In this document: piece after piece, positions 30,294-39,195 of the stretch
Position numbering within the stretch: position 1 is the stretch's first letter
Layout of the letters: the number at the start of each line of letters is the position of its first letter
Assembly: GCA_947631435.1 (NCBI GenBank)
Contig: CANRLM010000003.1
Span: 1-64,000 of the forward strand
Length of the DNA stretch: 64,000 bases
Source of the DNA: an uncultured Akkermansia sp.
GTDB lineage: Bacteria; Verrucomicrobiota; Verrucomicrobiia; Verrucomicrobiales; Akkermansiaceae
Direction of reading: 5' to 3'
Notes under the pieces: model-generated
Told to the model about the DNA's origin: nothing
The model's database searches: none
Seen by the model: the letters and a program-made list of their open reading frames with translations, nothing else
Program-made: the position numbers and the translations under genes

Positions 30294-30862
30294 TCTTCAT
30301 CGCTGTCTTCATTCGCCAATGATTTCCCTTTCTCTTCCGCCAGTCGCCGAAACTCCGCGGGGTCGTACTTCAGTGCTAATTCATTCAACAGAGCCGTCAC
30401 TTCCTGCTTGAGCTTCTGCGCCACTTCGTTCTCACCGGTCAGCGGCGCAAGGTCTTTCGCAAGCCTCCCGGGCAGCGACATCATCGCCCCTCGCACGCTC
30501 ACGATGATCCCGTTGATCACCAGCTCCACGTCGTCCGCATCCAGCAGCCTCCCTTGCAGCCTGTCAAGCTCGAGCCGCAGGATTTCAGCCTTCCTCTCCT
30601 TGTAGTCCGCGTCCGCCCGGATCGCGCGCTGCTTTTCCTCCGCCGTGTCCAATTTTTTCAGCAGGTACGAGATGAACGCACGGCACGATTTCAGTACGTG
30701 GTACCGCTGCCCCCACTTCGTCTTTTCCGTCACCAGCGCCCCATCCGCACGGTATCGCTGAATCGTCCTCACGGTGACGCCGAACCACTCCGCAAGTGTC
30801 TCCGCCCGCGCGTACCCGGCTTTTTCTTCTGCTTTCGATGTATCTCGGTCTTCGATGCTCAT
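30290..30862 (-). CDS. Terminase small subunit-like (Nu1-type HTH)
   Basis: LAEWFGVTVRTIQRYRADGALVTEKTKWGQRYHVLKSCRAFISYLL; adjacent to TerL. Confidence 0.65.
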   Translation of the reverse strand: MSIEDRDTSKAEEKAGYARAETLAEWFGVTVRTIQRYRADGALVTEKTKWGQRYHVLKSCRAFISYLLKKLDTAEEKQRAIRADADYKERKAEILRLELDRLQGRLLDADDVELVINGIIVSVRGAMMSLPGRLAKDLAPLTGENEVAQKLKQEVTALLNELALKYDPAEFRRLAEEKGKSLANEDSDEE

Positions 30863-30868
30863 AATTTT

Positions 30869-31630
30869 TTAGCGTATGTAGCTTGATCCGCTCAGGTACT
30901 GCTTCGCATGGTGCACGAGGCGATCCACGATGTACTTCTCGAGATACGGCTGCCACACGGAAACGACCTCCGGATTCAGGATCGCCTGCGGGATGCTCGA
31001 GGATTTGGGCTGCAGGTATTCCCGCTCCCCTTTCTTCGCAATCGCCAGCCGATTCTCCCTACCGCGGAACAACGTGAAAACGCGGTACGCATCCGTCGCC
31101 TGCCATAGCGCAGGCCGCTTTCTGTACGTTTCCACCTTCACCCAGTACTGCTGCGCGTTCTTCCGGAAATTTTTCTTTCTCTTCGCCTGGTCTTTCGGCA
31201 AAATGTTTCCTTCCGCCGCGCGCGCCCTCAAATAATCCTCCAGTTTGCCTTCTTTTTTCTTCTGCCGCAGAGTTTTTTGGTCCAACGCCTTGCTCCACGT
31301 CTCCCAGTACTGCCAGCTCGCCGCCGTGAACACAAACTGCAGCGATGTGAGCCGGTGTCCGCGAACGCTGAAGCGCGTGTTGGCGCGCCTCGCATTCCTC
31401 CCCCGGTGGTACTCGTCCGCTCGACGTTTCGCCAGACAAGCCAGCACCTCCGACTTTTTCACGTTGTATTTTTTGGAGACCGTCCCGGCAATGTGTCCCG
31501 GCACATTGTGACGGATGTCGCTGATCACATGGCTGTGGATGGCGTACACGTCTTGCAGCAGACCCCATAAAATTTGGTCCACGGCGGACATGTCAACCTT
31601 GATGCTGGACTCCTTTTCAGCCATTTTCAC
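30869..31630 (-). CDS. Hypothetical phage protein
   Basis: 253 aa, co-directional within the late operon. Confidence 0.4.
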   Translation of the reverse strand: MKMAEKESSIKVDMSAVDQILWGLLQDVYAIHSHVISDIRHNVPGHIAGTVSKKYNVKKSEVLACLAKRRADEYHRGRNARRANTRFSVRGHRLTSLQFVFTAASWQYWETWSKALDQKTLRQKKKEGKLEDYLRARAAEGNILPKDQAKRKKNFRKNAQQYWVKVETYRKRPALWQATDAYRVFTLFRGRENRLAIAKKGEREYLQPKSSSIPQAILNPEVVSVWQPYLEKYIVDRLVHHAKQYLSGSSYIR

Positions 31631-32217
31631 AGCCTCGCAAATTGAAGGTGCATCCAGTCAACATCCCGCTCCCGCCCGAGGGAGACGGCACCGTGAGCCT
31701 CCCAGATCTCCCACCATTTCTCGCACTCAGCGATGGAGAGCGAGGCGTGCGGTTTGTGCGTTGAGTACGCATTTTTCTCGGCTGCGAAGTCAAGGGCGAT
31801 GCCCCAGGCGTGCATGGAGTAGGAGGAGCCGGATGTGGTCTTGCGGTAGTTGTACGAGCCGCTGTATTGGTCTAGCCCGAGGCGGTGGATGGACTCAAGC
31901 CCATAGTGGTCTAACACCTCTTGTAGGGCTTGCGAGACGGCATCGGCGATGAGCTTGTGGACGCGGATTGTCTTGACTTTCGTGCCGTCATAGTAGAGTG
32001 GGTATGGAGGTACGATGTTGACAAGGTTCTCTTCGCATCCGACGTGCCCGAACATGCTCTTGCCTGAACGCACTTCGGCTTGGGTCGGCCATTGGGTGCA
32101 GACCGGCTGCGAGATGTCGAGGGCTTTGCAAATCGCGGCAAGTGTTTTTTCGCCGATGATGCCGTCGGCAGTGACTCCGACTTTGCGCTGTATGAGTTTG
32201 ATGGTCTCCGTGTTCAT
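31627..32217 (-). CDS. Peptidase M15-type endolysin with N-terminal peptidoglycan-binding-like segment
   Basis: KLIQRKVGVTADGIIGEKTLAAICKAL; SGSSYSMHAWGIALDFAAEKNAYSTHKPHASLS...VDWMHLQFARL. Confidence 0.85.
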   Translation of the reverse strand: MNTETIKLIQRKVGVTADGIIGEKTLAAICKALDISQPVCTQWPTQAEVRSGKSMFGHVGCEENLVNIVPPYPLYYDGTKVKTIRVHKLIADAVSQALQEVLDHYGLESIHRLGLDQYSGSYNYRKTTSGSSYSMHAWGIALDFAAEKNAYSTHKPHASLSIAECEKWWEIWEAHGAVSLGRERDVDWMHLQFARL

Positions 32218-32224
32218 AGCTTTC

Positions 32225-32491
32225 TCAATGTTTTATGCCTGCTCGCTTGTGTTCCATTTCAAGGTCCTGGATTCGTACGTTCATTTCTCGGAGCTGCGCT
32301 CCGACGATCTGATAACTTTTGATGATTTCTCGGGTCAGTTCCCGCTGGTCGTGATAGAGCCCGACAATGGCATAAGTGAGGGCGACTACGGACAAGAGGC
32401 AGGCGATAGTGAGAGCAACGCGGGCTTTTTCCTCGATGAGTCTCGCAGCGTAAAATATCCAGGGTTCCCCCTCTTTTCTCGGTGCGCACAT
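32225..32491 (-). CDS. Membrane protein, possible inner-membrane spanin/lysis accessory
   Basis: 88 aa, one TM segment plus coiled coil; follows the lipoprotein-like gene and precedes the endolysin. Confidence 0.4.
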   Translation of the reverse strand: MCAPRKEGEPWIFYAARLIEEKARVALTIACLLSVVALTYAIVGLYHDQRELTREIIKSYQIVGAQLREMNVRIQDLEMEHKRAGIKH

Positions 32492-32497
32492 GGTCGG

Positions 32498-32749
32498 TCA
32501 CTTCGTTACGGTTTGCACGCGCTGAGGCAGCTCGACGCCGCCGTGAGCTTGGACGGTACCGTCGGGGAGCTTCGTGTAAGTCACGGAGCAAGAGGTGGCG
32601 AAAAATCCGGCTGCGATAGCGATACCGGCGATGATGAGGCTCGCAATGAGCTTCGCCCAAAAATGGCTCACGCCGCGCTTCTCAAGAGCCGCCTGAATTT
32701 TCTCTCCGGCTTCTTTAGCCTCGGCGATTTTTTCTTCTTCGGTTTTCAT
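32498..32749 (-). CDS. Small membrane protein with internal lipobox-like FATSC (lysis-module candidate)
   Basis: IIAGIAIAAGFFATSCSVTYTKLPDGTVQAHGGVEL; first gene of the late operon. Confidence 0.4.
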   Translation of the reverse strand: MKTEEEKIAEAKEAGEKIQAALEKRGVSHFWAKLIASLIIAGIAIAAGFFATSCSVTYTKLPDGTVQAHGGVELPQRVQTVTK

Positions 32750-32786
32750 GGTGCTTCCGTCTTACCACGCCCGCAAAAAAAACGGT

Positions 32787-32820
32787 GGGGAGAAAGTTGC
32801 TAGTCGGCAACTTTCTCCCC
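32787..32820 (-). terminator. Intrinsic terminator upstream of first late gene (14-bp stem + T8 on minus strand)
   Basis: Minus strand GGGGAGAAAGTTGC-CGACTA-GCAACTTTCTCCCC-ACCG-TTTTTTTT. Confidence 0.8.
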
Positions 32821-32846
32821 CCTGTTCAATCAAAAATTTTGGGCAC

Positions 32847-32884
32847 AAAAAAAGCCGCCCGAAGGTATTTCTCCTCCGGGCAGC
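32847..32884 (-). terminator. Intrinsic terminator in the late leader
   Basis: Minus strand GCTGCCCG-gaggagaaatacctt-CGGGCGGC-TTTTTTT. Confidence 0.75.
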
Positions 32885-32926
32885 TAATTATGAAAAACGC
32901 AGGGGTACCACTCCCCCACGTGCGCT

Positions 32927-32964
32927 ATTTAAGCTTTTATTGACTGCGCTGTCAAGTTTTTTTT
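32927..32964 (-). promoter_or_regulatory. Putative phage late promoter
   Basis: Minus strand A9 tract, TTGACA (32950-32955), 17-nt spacer, TTAAAT (32927-32932). Confidence 0.7.
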
Positions 32965-32974
32965 TGGCGAAATC

Positions 32975-33000
32975 CCCCACCCCGGTTTCCCGGGGTGGGG
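32975..33000. other. Perfect 11-bp stem hairpin upstream of late promoter
   Basis: CCCCACCCCGG-TTTC-CCGGGGTGGGG. Confidence 0.7.
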
Positions 33001-33011
33001 ACTGACTTCGC

Positions 33012-33119
33012 TCAGTTGAGCATAACGATTAGGAGGTATATCGCCTTTTCGATTAGCTCGGCGTTCTTCGCTAGGAGGATCGCCAGCTCCGTCAGTTTGT
33101 GGTATTGGGCGTTTTTCAT
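33012..33119 (-). CDS. Possible 35-aa small protein MKNAQYHKLTELAILLAKNAELIEKAIYLLIVMLN
   Basis: Intact short minus-strand ORF in the gap between replication and late modules; below the ORF-track cutoff. Confidence 0.3.
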   Translation of the reverse strand: MKNAQYHKLTELAILLAKNAELIEKAIYLLIVMLN

Positions 33120-33307
33120 AATTTGAGCACCCGCCCGGGACCTCGCCCTGACGGGCGCAACGACATCATACAGCTTTTTCGTGGTAATGTCAAGCTAATT
33201 TCGCAAATTTTTTCATTTTTTTCTTTTTTTTCGCATATTTTTTTTGAGCGACTCTCGCATTTTTTTTGCTTGACATCCCCAGCCGGAGCCGTAAAATTCA
33301 CGGCGTT

Positions 33308-33649
33308 ATGATGACGCCAAAGGAACTCGCCGTCGCTATTAAGCAACGCAAAATTCCCCGCACGGAGATTGCCGATCGCATGGGTATCAGCAGTGGCACG
33401 CTCGCTCATTGGCTTGCAGGGCTGGATCCCATCCCCGCCCGCAAGCAGCACGTGCTCGAGGAAATTATCGCGCAAGAGACGCACCCGGAATATAACGCCG
33501 TCGCCTCCTTCTCCGTGCGCTTCTCGATCCGTGAGCTGCGCAAGGTGAAAGAGCTTTGGGGCAACGCTGCCACACCAGCCGCCATGGAACGCCTCCTGCG
33601 AGCCCTCGCCCTCGGTGAACGCAAGCCCCGCAAAAAAGCGTCAGAATAG
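33308..33649 (+). CDS. HTH DNA-binding protein (XRE-like)
   Basis: MMTPKELAVAIKQRKIPRTEIADRMGISSGTLAHWLAGLDPIPARKQHVLEEII; preceded by TTGACA-N16-TAAAAT (TTGACATCCCCAGCCGGAGCCGTAAAAT). Confidence 0.7.
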   Translation: MMTPKELAVAIKQRKIPRTEIADRMGISSGTLAHWLAGLDPIPARKQHVLEEIIAQETHPEYNAVASFSVRFSIRELRKVKELWGNAATPAAMERLLRALALGERKPRKKASE

Positions 33650-34453
33650 CCCCAGAAGGAGCTGCTCGCCGTCGGTGGTGTTTCCTCCCGCCCGAGACTT
33701 ACGGACGCGTTTTGGGGGCAATTCTGCGCTGTCTAGCCATATCCTTGCCCTCCGGCAATACTCCTCGTCCATCTCGATGCCTATCGCCCTCCTCCCCGTC
33801 AACTGCGCTGCCTTGAGCGTGGAGCCGCTACCGGCGAACGGGTCAAGGACGATTTCGCCGGGAAGAGTGTATTGCTCGATAAGCATGCGCAGTAGGTCAA
33901 GCGGCTTTTGGGTTGGGTGGAAAGCGATGTTGCCTTGAGGCATGCTGTATTTGACGACATCACGCGGGAAGCGTGCGCCATCGGAGGCGATAGGTGGAGA
34001 CGGTTTTTTCTTATCGTAGATGGGAGTGGCGCAGCGTCTTTCGCCGTGGCGGTAAGGTTCGCGGCGTTGGTGTTCGATGGGAAGGGCGTTGTAGGTGGGA
34101 AGCGCGCGATAAAAAACGAGGATTAGTTCGTGGCAGCGCAGCGGCATTTTTTTGGCGTTGAGGAAGCCCAGGGCGCGCGGTTTTTCGAGAATCCATTGAT
34201 ACCTGAAAAATTTTCGTTGCTGAACGACAATATCCGCTGCCACGGGCATCTGAGAGAACATTAGCAGTGCCCCATTGCGCTTCAGCACGCGCCACAGCTC
34301 CGCGAACAGCTTGTCCCAGTCCGGCGCCGTGTCCCACGCAGCATTCGTTGTTCCGTACGGTGGATCGGTCAGCACCATGTCCACCGAGCCGCTCGGTATC
34401 TTCGCAAGCTCCGCAAATGCTTCACCGTGGATAAGTTGGATGCCGTCGCTCAT
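33641..34453 (-). CDS. Phage DNA methyltransferase (DPPY, N4/N6 type)
   Basis: VDMVLTDPPYGTTNAAWDTAPDWDKLF...HPTQKPLDLLRMLIEQYTLPGEIVLDPFAGSGST. Confidence 0.9.
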   Translation of the reverse strand: MSDGIQLIHGEAFAELAKIPSGSVDMVLTDPPYGTTNAAWDTAPDWDKLFAELWRVLKRNGALLMFSQMPVAADIVVQQRKFFRYQWILEKPRALGFLNAKKMPLRCHELILVFYRALPTYNALPIEHQRREPYRHGERRCATPIYDKKKPSPPIASDGARFPRDVVKYSMPQGNIAFHPTQKPLDLLRMLIEQYTLPGEIVLDPFAGSGSTLKAAQLTGRRAIGIEMDEEYCRRARIWLDSAELPPKRVRKSRAGGNTTDGEQLLLGLF

Positions 34454-35145
34454 CCATGTGGCCAGAATGGTATGTGCATCTCCGTCCCCAGCGCCTCCAT
34501 AATCTCGCTCTTGATCATCCACCCACCGATCAGCCTCTTGTCCATCGGCACAGCTAATTTCCGCCCGCGCCGCACTCCCGGCCGGTGTTCCCCGGGCTTG
34601 AGAGAGTCCAAGTACTTGCGCGCATAGTCGTGGTCGAACGTGCAGCTGGTAATCGCGTCCCATCTCAGCACGCGCCTCTCCGGCGTTCCTGCTTCTCGTA
34701 AAAAACGCAGCATTACGGGCAGTGAGAGCTGGTAGCCGTAAAGCGTTTTGAGTCCCTGCACATCCAGCCAACAAGGGCTCATCCGCAGCGCTTCGGCCGC
34801 CCGCTCGATGTGAACAATCATGGTCAGCTCGCCCGCCAAATTCCGCGTCAACCGCATGGCTTTCGCGTGCCACAGCCGCTTCGCCACCGGCGCGAGACTC
34901 ATGCCGAATTTGATTTCCGCCACGGCCAACCCTTCCCAGCCCGGCTTGAAATACACCTCCTTCGGCACTTGCTCGATCAGCCCGAGCAGCCTCTTCGTGT
35001 CCATGATAGAGAGCCTCCACAGCGGCTTCTCGATGCCGAGCAACCGCCGCCAAAAACGCCTCTTGCCGCTAGGCCCGAACGCCTCGCAAAGCTTCGCGTG
35101 CGGCTTCTCCATCACCGGCTTGTATCTACGCTTCTTCATCGTCAT
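34450..35145 (-). CDS. Unknown phage protein, paralogue of 37613..38206
   Basis: Collinear similarity to the 37613..38206 product (GPSGKRRFWRRLLGIEKPL..., GWEGLAVAEIKFGMSLAP..., REAGTPERRVLRWDAI...YARKYLDSLKPG). Confidence 0.6.
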   Translation of the reverse strand: MTMKKRRYKPVMEKPHAKLCEAFGPSGKRRFWRRLLGIEKPLWRLSIMDTKRLLGLIEQVPKEVYFKPGWEGLAVAEIKFGMSLAPVAKRLWHAKAMRLTRNLAGELTMIVHIERAAEALRMSPCWLDVQGLKTLYGYQLSLPVMLRFLREAGTPERRVLRWDAITSCTFDHDYARKYLDSLKPGEHRPGVRRGRKLAVPMDKRLIGGWMIKSEIMEALGTEMHIPFWPHG

Positions 35146-35464
35146 TGTCCGGCTCCCTCAGCTTGTCGATATTGTCCTGCAGAGCATGGATGCGCACCTG
35201 CTTCATGAGGTCGGTGATGCGGTAATACACCCTCCACCGATCCTGCACCGTGCGTATCCGTCCCTTGTCCACAAGGCGGTCGAGACTCCCGCGGTGCCGC
35301 CCGAGCAGCGCCGTCGCCACATCCGCCGTCGTGTACCCCTTCGGCGGGTTCTCCCGCGGCTTCGACTCGCGCACCAACTTCGCAATGCGCTTGGTCAACG
35401 CGTCCATGTCCAGCAAGATCTTCTTCGGCTCATCCTCGAGCTCGCTGTGCTCCTCTTCGCTCAC
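35126..35464 (-). CDS. Hypothetical, HTH-like
   Basis: GYTTADVATALLGRHRGSLDRLVDKGRIRTVQDRWRVYYRITDLM. Confidence 0.45.
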   Translation of the reverse strand: MSEEEHSELEDEPKKILLDMDALTKRIAKLVRESKPRENPPKGYTTADVATALLGRHRGSLDRLVDKGRIRTVQDRWRVYYRITDLMKQVRIHALQDNIDKLREPDNDDEEA

Positions 35465-36108
35465 GCATGCACCTCCTTCCTCCCGGCCTCACGCCGCTGG
35501 AATTGCAGGATGCCGTAATCCTGCGCACCCTGCATGTTAACGACCTCGCTCATCCCGCGCACCAGCCTGGAGGCAATGCGCATATCCGGCATGTCCGCCG
35601 GGGAGAGGTTGGAGGTGAGCAGCGTCCACTTGTCCAGGCGTGCCTCGAGCAGGTCGTAGAGCAGGGAGGCGTTGAGCGCGGCGGACTTGTCGCTCTCCAT
35701 GTACCCCGTGAAAATGTCATCGAGCGCAAGGTGCGGCATGCGCGCCACCTGGTCCCACAGCCCCGGATTGTCATCGAGCAGCATGTCCCGCAGCCTCCCC
35801 CAGCTCCACCGCTGCGCCTGCGCTCCGTGCGCCCGCAGCGTGGCAATCGCGGCGCGTACGAGGTGCGTCTTCCCGCTCCCCGTCGTGCCGTGCAGCGTCA
35901 CCCAGCGCACGCGATCCCTCGCCCCGTGCAAGATGTCGTTGAGCCACCATTGCACCGCCTTGTGCGCCGCGTCCACGCAGGGAGCGAGCCCGTCCGTCAC
36001 GTAGCCCAGCTCGTAGCGCTCCGGCTTGTAATCGCGCTTGCTCGACGTGCCGCCCGTGGACGTCATCCACGCAGGCAAAATGTCCGATATGTTCGTTGCT
36101 TCGCTCAT
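35461..36108 (-). CDS. DnaC/IstB-like replicative helicase loader ATPase
   Basis: VTLHGTTGSGKTHLVRAAIATLRAHG (Walker A), HLALDDIFTGYM (Walker B), LLTSNLSPADMPDMRIASRLVRGM. Confidence 0.8.
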   Translation of the reverse strand: MSEATNISDILPAWMTSTGGTSSKRDYKPERYELGYVTDGLAPCVDAAHKAVQWWLNDILHGARDRVRWVTLHGTTGSGKTHLVRAAIATLRAHGAQAQRWSWGRLRDMLLDDNPGLWDQVARMPHLALDDIFTGYMESDKSAALNASLLYDLLEARLDKWTLLTSNLSPADMPDMRIASRLVRGMSEVVNMQGAQDYGILQFQRREAGRKEVHA

Positions 36109-36866
36109 AGTCCCTTGTACTGCTCGTTGCTCTGCGGTGCGGCGTTGGATATGTTCCACTTCTTACCGCCTCCGCCCTTGCCGCGCGGTCGATTCTCACG
36201 CTCTTGCCACTTGGCCATGTACGACCTCGCGATCGACCGCCAGTCCGTGATCGGCTGCCCTTTGAGCGTCCAGCCAATGCCGTCGAATTCGCCGAAGAAC
36301 GACTCCGCGCAGAGCTGCAACTGCCCCGCATTGAGCGCGCAATTCGCCTGCCCGCGCATCAGCCGCAGCACCTCATCCACCCCTCCCGGCGGTTTCACGC
36401 GCTCGCACGCGCGCGATCTCGCCTCCGACTTCGACTCCGACTGCGTATGCGTCTCCGACTGCGTCTTCGTCTCCGTCTTAAGCGGTGAGTCACGGTGACT
36501 CACCGTGGCGCACCGTGCTTCACCGTGTTCCACTGTGGCGCACGGTGGAAGCGGGTACTTCGGACGAGCTTGTTTTCGTTGCCCGTAGTTGATGATTTGC
36601 AGGAATTCCTTCCCCTCGACAGAGTACAACCTTATGAGGCCCGCTTCCTCGCACGCAGCGAGTCCACTTACCACATCCGATTCGCTCACCTTTTCGAGGG
36701 CGAGAGGGTACAATGCGCATCGCAGCAGCGTTTTCCGGGCATCATACAGCCCGTAATCGTCCGCCACCAGGAGCAATCGAAAATAGAAATTCTGCGCGTA
36801 CGTGGAGAGCGAGTTGAACTTCTCGCTGTCCAAAATCGCGCGCCGGATAAGTCTTGAGTCAGCCAT
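36105..36866 (-). CDS. Phage replication protein, winged-helix-like N-terminus
   Basis: MADSRLIRRAILDSEKFNSLSTYAQNFYFRLLLVADDYGLYDARKTLLR...; upstream of the loader. Confidence 0.6.
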   Translation of the reverse strand: MADSRLIRRAILDSEKFNSLSTYAQNFYFRLLLVADDYGLYDARKTLLRCALYPLALEKVSESDVVSGLAACEEAGLIRLYSVEGKEFLQIINYGQRKQARPKYPLPPCATVEHGEARCATVSHRDSPLKTETKTQSETHTQSESKSEARSRACERVKPPGGVDEVLRLMRGQANCALNAGQLQLCAESFFGEFDGIGWTLKGQPITDWRSIARSYMAKWQERENRPRGKGGGGKKWNISNAAPQSNEQYKGL

Positions 36867-36870
36867 TCAG

Positions 36871-37110
36871 TTACTTTTTTTTTGCTTTTTTGTTATTTTC
36901 TTCCCACTTCTTCTGGCACGCCTCGCAGCAATAGTGGCAGGTCGTGTACTGGTACGCATCATACGGCGTCTCGTAGCCTACCCAGTACCAGCCTCTCTCC
37001 CGTGCGTAGTTGAGCAGGTCGAGCGAATACTTTTCTGCCACGCCAAGGTCCTTCCCGCAACCGTCGCACGTCAGCTTCAGCGCCAGCTTCTCTCCGAGGT
37101 TAACGGTGAC
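36871..37110 (-). CDS. Small zinc-ribbon-like protein (CDGC...CxxxC), paralogue of 43054..43272
   Basis: LKLTCDGCGKDLG...TTCHYCCEACQKKWEE; likely start MMVTVNLGEKL. Confidence 0.6.
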   Translation of the reverse strand, partial: VTVNLGEKLALKLTCDGCGKDLGVAEKYSLDLLNYARERGWYWVGYETPYDAYQYTTCHYCCEACQKKWEENNKKAKKK

Positions 37111-37112
37111 CA

Positions 37113-37616
37113 TCATGCCTCGCCTCCTTTCTTCGCCCACGCGTAGGTCTGCGGGGAGTGCTTCAGACCAAGTTCTGTGAGGGGAAAATTGACTTCGCGG
37201 ATGTTCTCGAGGAGGATGAGATGGACCTCACCTCGGTCTCCCTGGTATTGGAGGGCTTGAGCCCGCGTGAGACCGGATCGGTAGAGCATGTCTCCCTTGT
37301 GCCAGTAGATGTACTTGAATTCTCCATCGAGAGGGAGCCCGGAGTCGTAAAAAATTTGCCGCAAATCGCCGTGCCAAATGTTGAAAATTTCCGCGTAAAC
37401 TCGCACCATCGGGACGAATCCGCCGCGCGTGGTACCGGTCTTGACGAAGTAGATCGGCTTGACGAATTGCTTCGCCTCCTCGAAAGTGGCGCAAAGTCCG
37501 GAGTAGCTGCGAAACGGGAAGACGCGGCGAAGCTCCATGTTCTTCTTGCCCTTGAGCATTTTGCGCACCCACTGCGGGTGCAGGCTCATGACCAGCGGTG
37601 TACAGGTTTTTTTCAT
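37113..37616 (-). CDS. ASCH-like domain protein
   Basis: TPLVMSLHPQWVRKMLKGKKNMELRRVFPF resembles the ASCH N-terminal pattern. Confidence 0.5.
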   Translation of the reverse strand: MKKTCTPLVMSLHPQWVRKMLKGKKNMELRRVFPFRSYSGLCATFEEAKQFVKPIYFVKTGTTRGGFVPMVRVYAEIFNIWHGDLRQIFYDSGLPLDGEFKYIYWHKGDMLYRSGLTRAQALQYQGDRGEVHLILLENIREVNFPLTELGLKHSPQTYAWAKKGGEA

Positions 37617-38206
37617 CGTCCGATGGGTCTTCCGGTTGTTTTTCCTGCCCGGCGCGTCCCGGCGGTGAGGGTATCCAGGTATCGCTTGGCGTCGGCGAAA
37701 ACCCAGACTTTGATGGGCGTGCCGTCCCAGCGAAGGAAGAGTTTTCCGGGCGTGCCTGCCTCGAGTAGGTATCTGTGCATTGAGGTAATCGTGAAGTGCA
37801 GGTTGAGTCTGCTCCGTATCACAATGACGTCGGCGTAGCGCGGCTTGCGGTGCAATAGGAGTGATGCTCGGTGCATGTGCACGAGCGGCGTGAGTTGCCG
37901 ATCGATGTTGTAGACAAGCCGCAGGGCGCCCTCGGTGAGGAGCCTGCCCAGCATTGGCATGAGTGACGTGCCGAAGGATATTTCTGCGACGCTGAGTGAC
38001 TCCCAGCCACGCTCGAAGATATCCTCCTGCGGGATGCAGATTATCCTCTTGTAGAGGGCTGTCATTTCTCGGTCGCTCAGGTATCTCAGGCGTTTCCGGA
38101 TGCCGAGGATATACCGCAAGACGCGGTGTCGCACGCCCGGGCCGAACGCACGGCTGATTTTCCGGCGCACGCGCAAGGCGTCTGCGTTTTTTTGTGCTTT
38201 TTTCAT
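37613..38206 (-). CDS. Unknown phage protein, paralogue of 34450..35145
   Basis: RAFGPGVRHRVLRYILGIRKRLRYLS..., GWESLSVAEISFGTSLMPM..., LEAGTPGKLFLRWDGTPIKVWVFADAKRYLDTLTAG. Confidence 0.6.
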   Translation of the reverse strand: MKKAQKNADALRVRRKISRAFGPGVRHRVLRYILGIRKRLRYLSDREMTALYKRIICIPQEDIFERGWESLSVAEISFGTSLMPMLGRLLTEGALRLVYNIDRQLTPLVHMHRASLLLHRKPRYADVIVIRSRLNLHFTITSMHRYLLEAGTPGKLFLRWDGTPIKVWVFADAKRYLDTLTAGTRRAGKTTGRPIGR

Positions 38207-38411
38207 TGGGTTTTGTCCGGTTATCCGACGGTGGTTTCGCCGCGCGATATCGCTTCGCTGACGGCGTTTCGGGTCTTGACCACGGCAAGCATGAGGTCCG
38301 TGAGTTTCGACTGGAGGTCTTCGAGCCTCATGCTGTCGGGTATGTGCCGAGGCGTGATGGGGTCGACAATGCGGACAATTTGCACGAGTCCGTTGTAGAT
38401 GTCTGTGTTGT

Positions 38412-38836
38412 TCATTGGTTGGTTTTGGGGTTGGGGTCTTCGTAGTAGCCTTTTCTCGCTACGGCTTTGCGCAGTCGGGCGAGTGTGGAACGCCAGGGGA
38501 GAGGGCGCACGCCATCGGCGGTGAGGTATTCCGGCGGGAGGATTGCTTGGTAAGGCAGCCAATAGATGCTCTGCAAATAGGCAGTCAGATACTCCCCTTC
38601 GACGCCATAGACGACGCTTTCAACGCCGGGTTTCTCGCCGTTTTGCGTGATGAGAGCGAGGCGCAGATTGTGATGAGTCATGCGGATGTCCCAGATGCTC
38701 TTCCGGGCGTAGTTCCACGCGTCGATGAGAGAGCCAAATTTCTTCCCGCGGAAAATATACCTGACGCGGTCAGAGTCTTGAGTAACTCCGGAGCAGTAGT
38801 ACACTTCCCAGGTGTCCGGTTTAGTCTTTTTCGCCA
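38412..38836 (-). CDS. Hypothetical phage protein
   Basis: Start MAKKTKPDTWEVYYCSGVTQDSDRVRYIFRGKKFG. Confidence 0.4.
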
Positions 38837-39195
38837 TAGAAGATGAGGTCGATTCGTTTGTTTTTTTCGTGCACTCGATCCATGCCCGCGCAGGATAACG
38901 TTTTGTCATTCACCTCGAAGGCATCCGCACAGCCGTCGAGGTACGCCTTGCAGGCTGCGAGACAGTTGTCTTCGTCCGGCATGTGTCCCCAGTAGTACCA
39001 GCACAAGACGTATCGCGTGGGGGCGAAGGAGATTGGCTCTCCGTCGTAGAGGATGGCATCCCGCAGGGCGGCTATGGCGGCGTAATATGCCTCTTGCCGG
39101 GCCGCTTTTTTCGCCCGTGCGCGTACCATGAAATGCGGGCGCGCGTTTGGGTGCAGCTCCTTCGCGGGGTGTGGCAGTGTGATGGTGAGGGTCAT
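38821..39195 (-). CDS. RusA-like Holliday junction resolvase
   Basis: MTLTITLPHPAKELHPNARPHFMVRARAKKAARQEAYYAA...MPDEDNCLAACKAYLDGCADAFEVNDKTL. Confidence 0.7.
   Translation of the reverse strand: MTLTITLPHPAKELHPNARPHFMVRARAKKAARQEAYYAAIAALRDAILYDGEPISFAPTRYVLCWYYWGHMPDEDNCLAACKAYLDGCADAFEVNDKTLSCAGMDRVHEKNKRIDLIFYGEKD

Noticed and set aside
33641-34453. Restriction-modification system at the methyltransferase
   Set aside because: No restriction endonuclease neighbour; the gene sits in the replication operon, more consistent with a solitary phage methylase.
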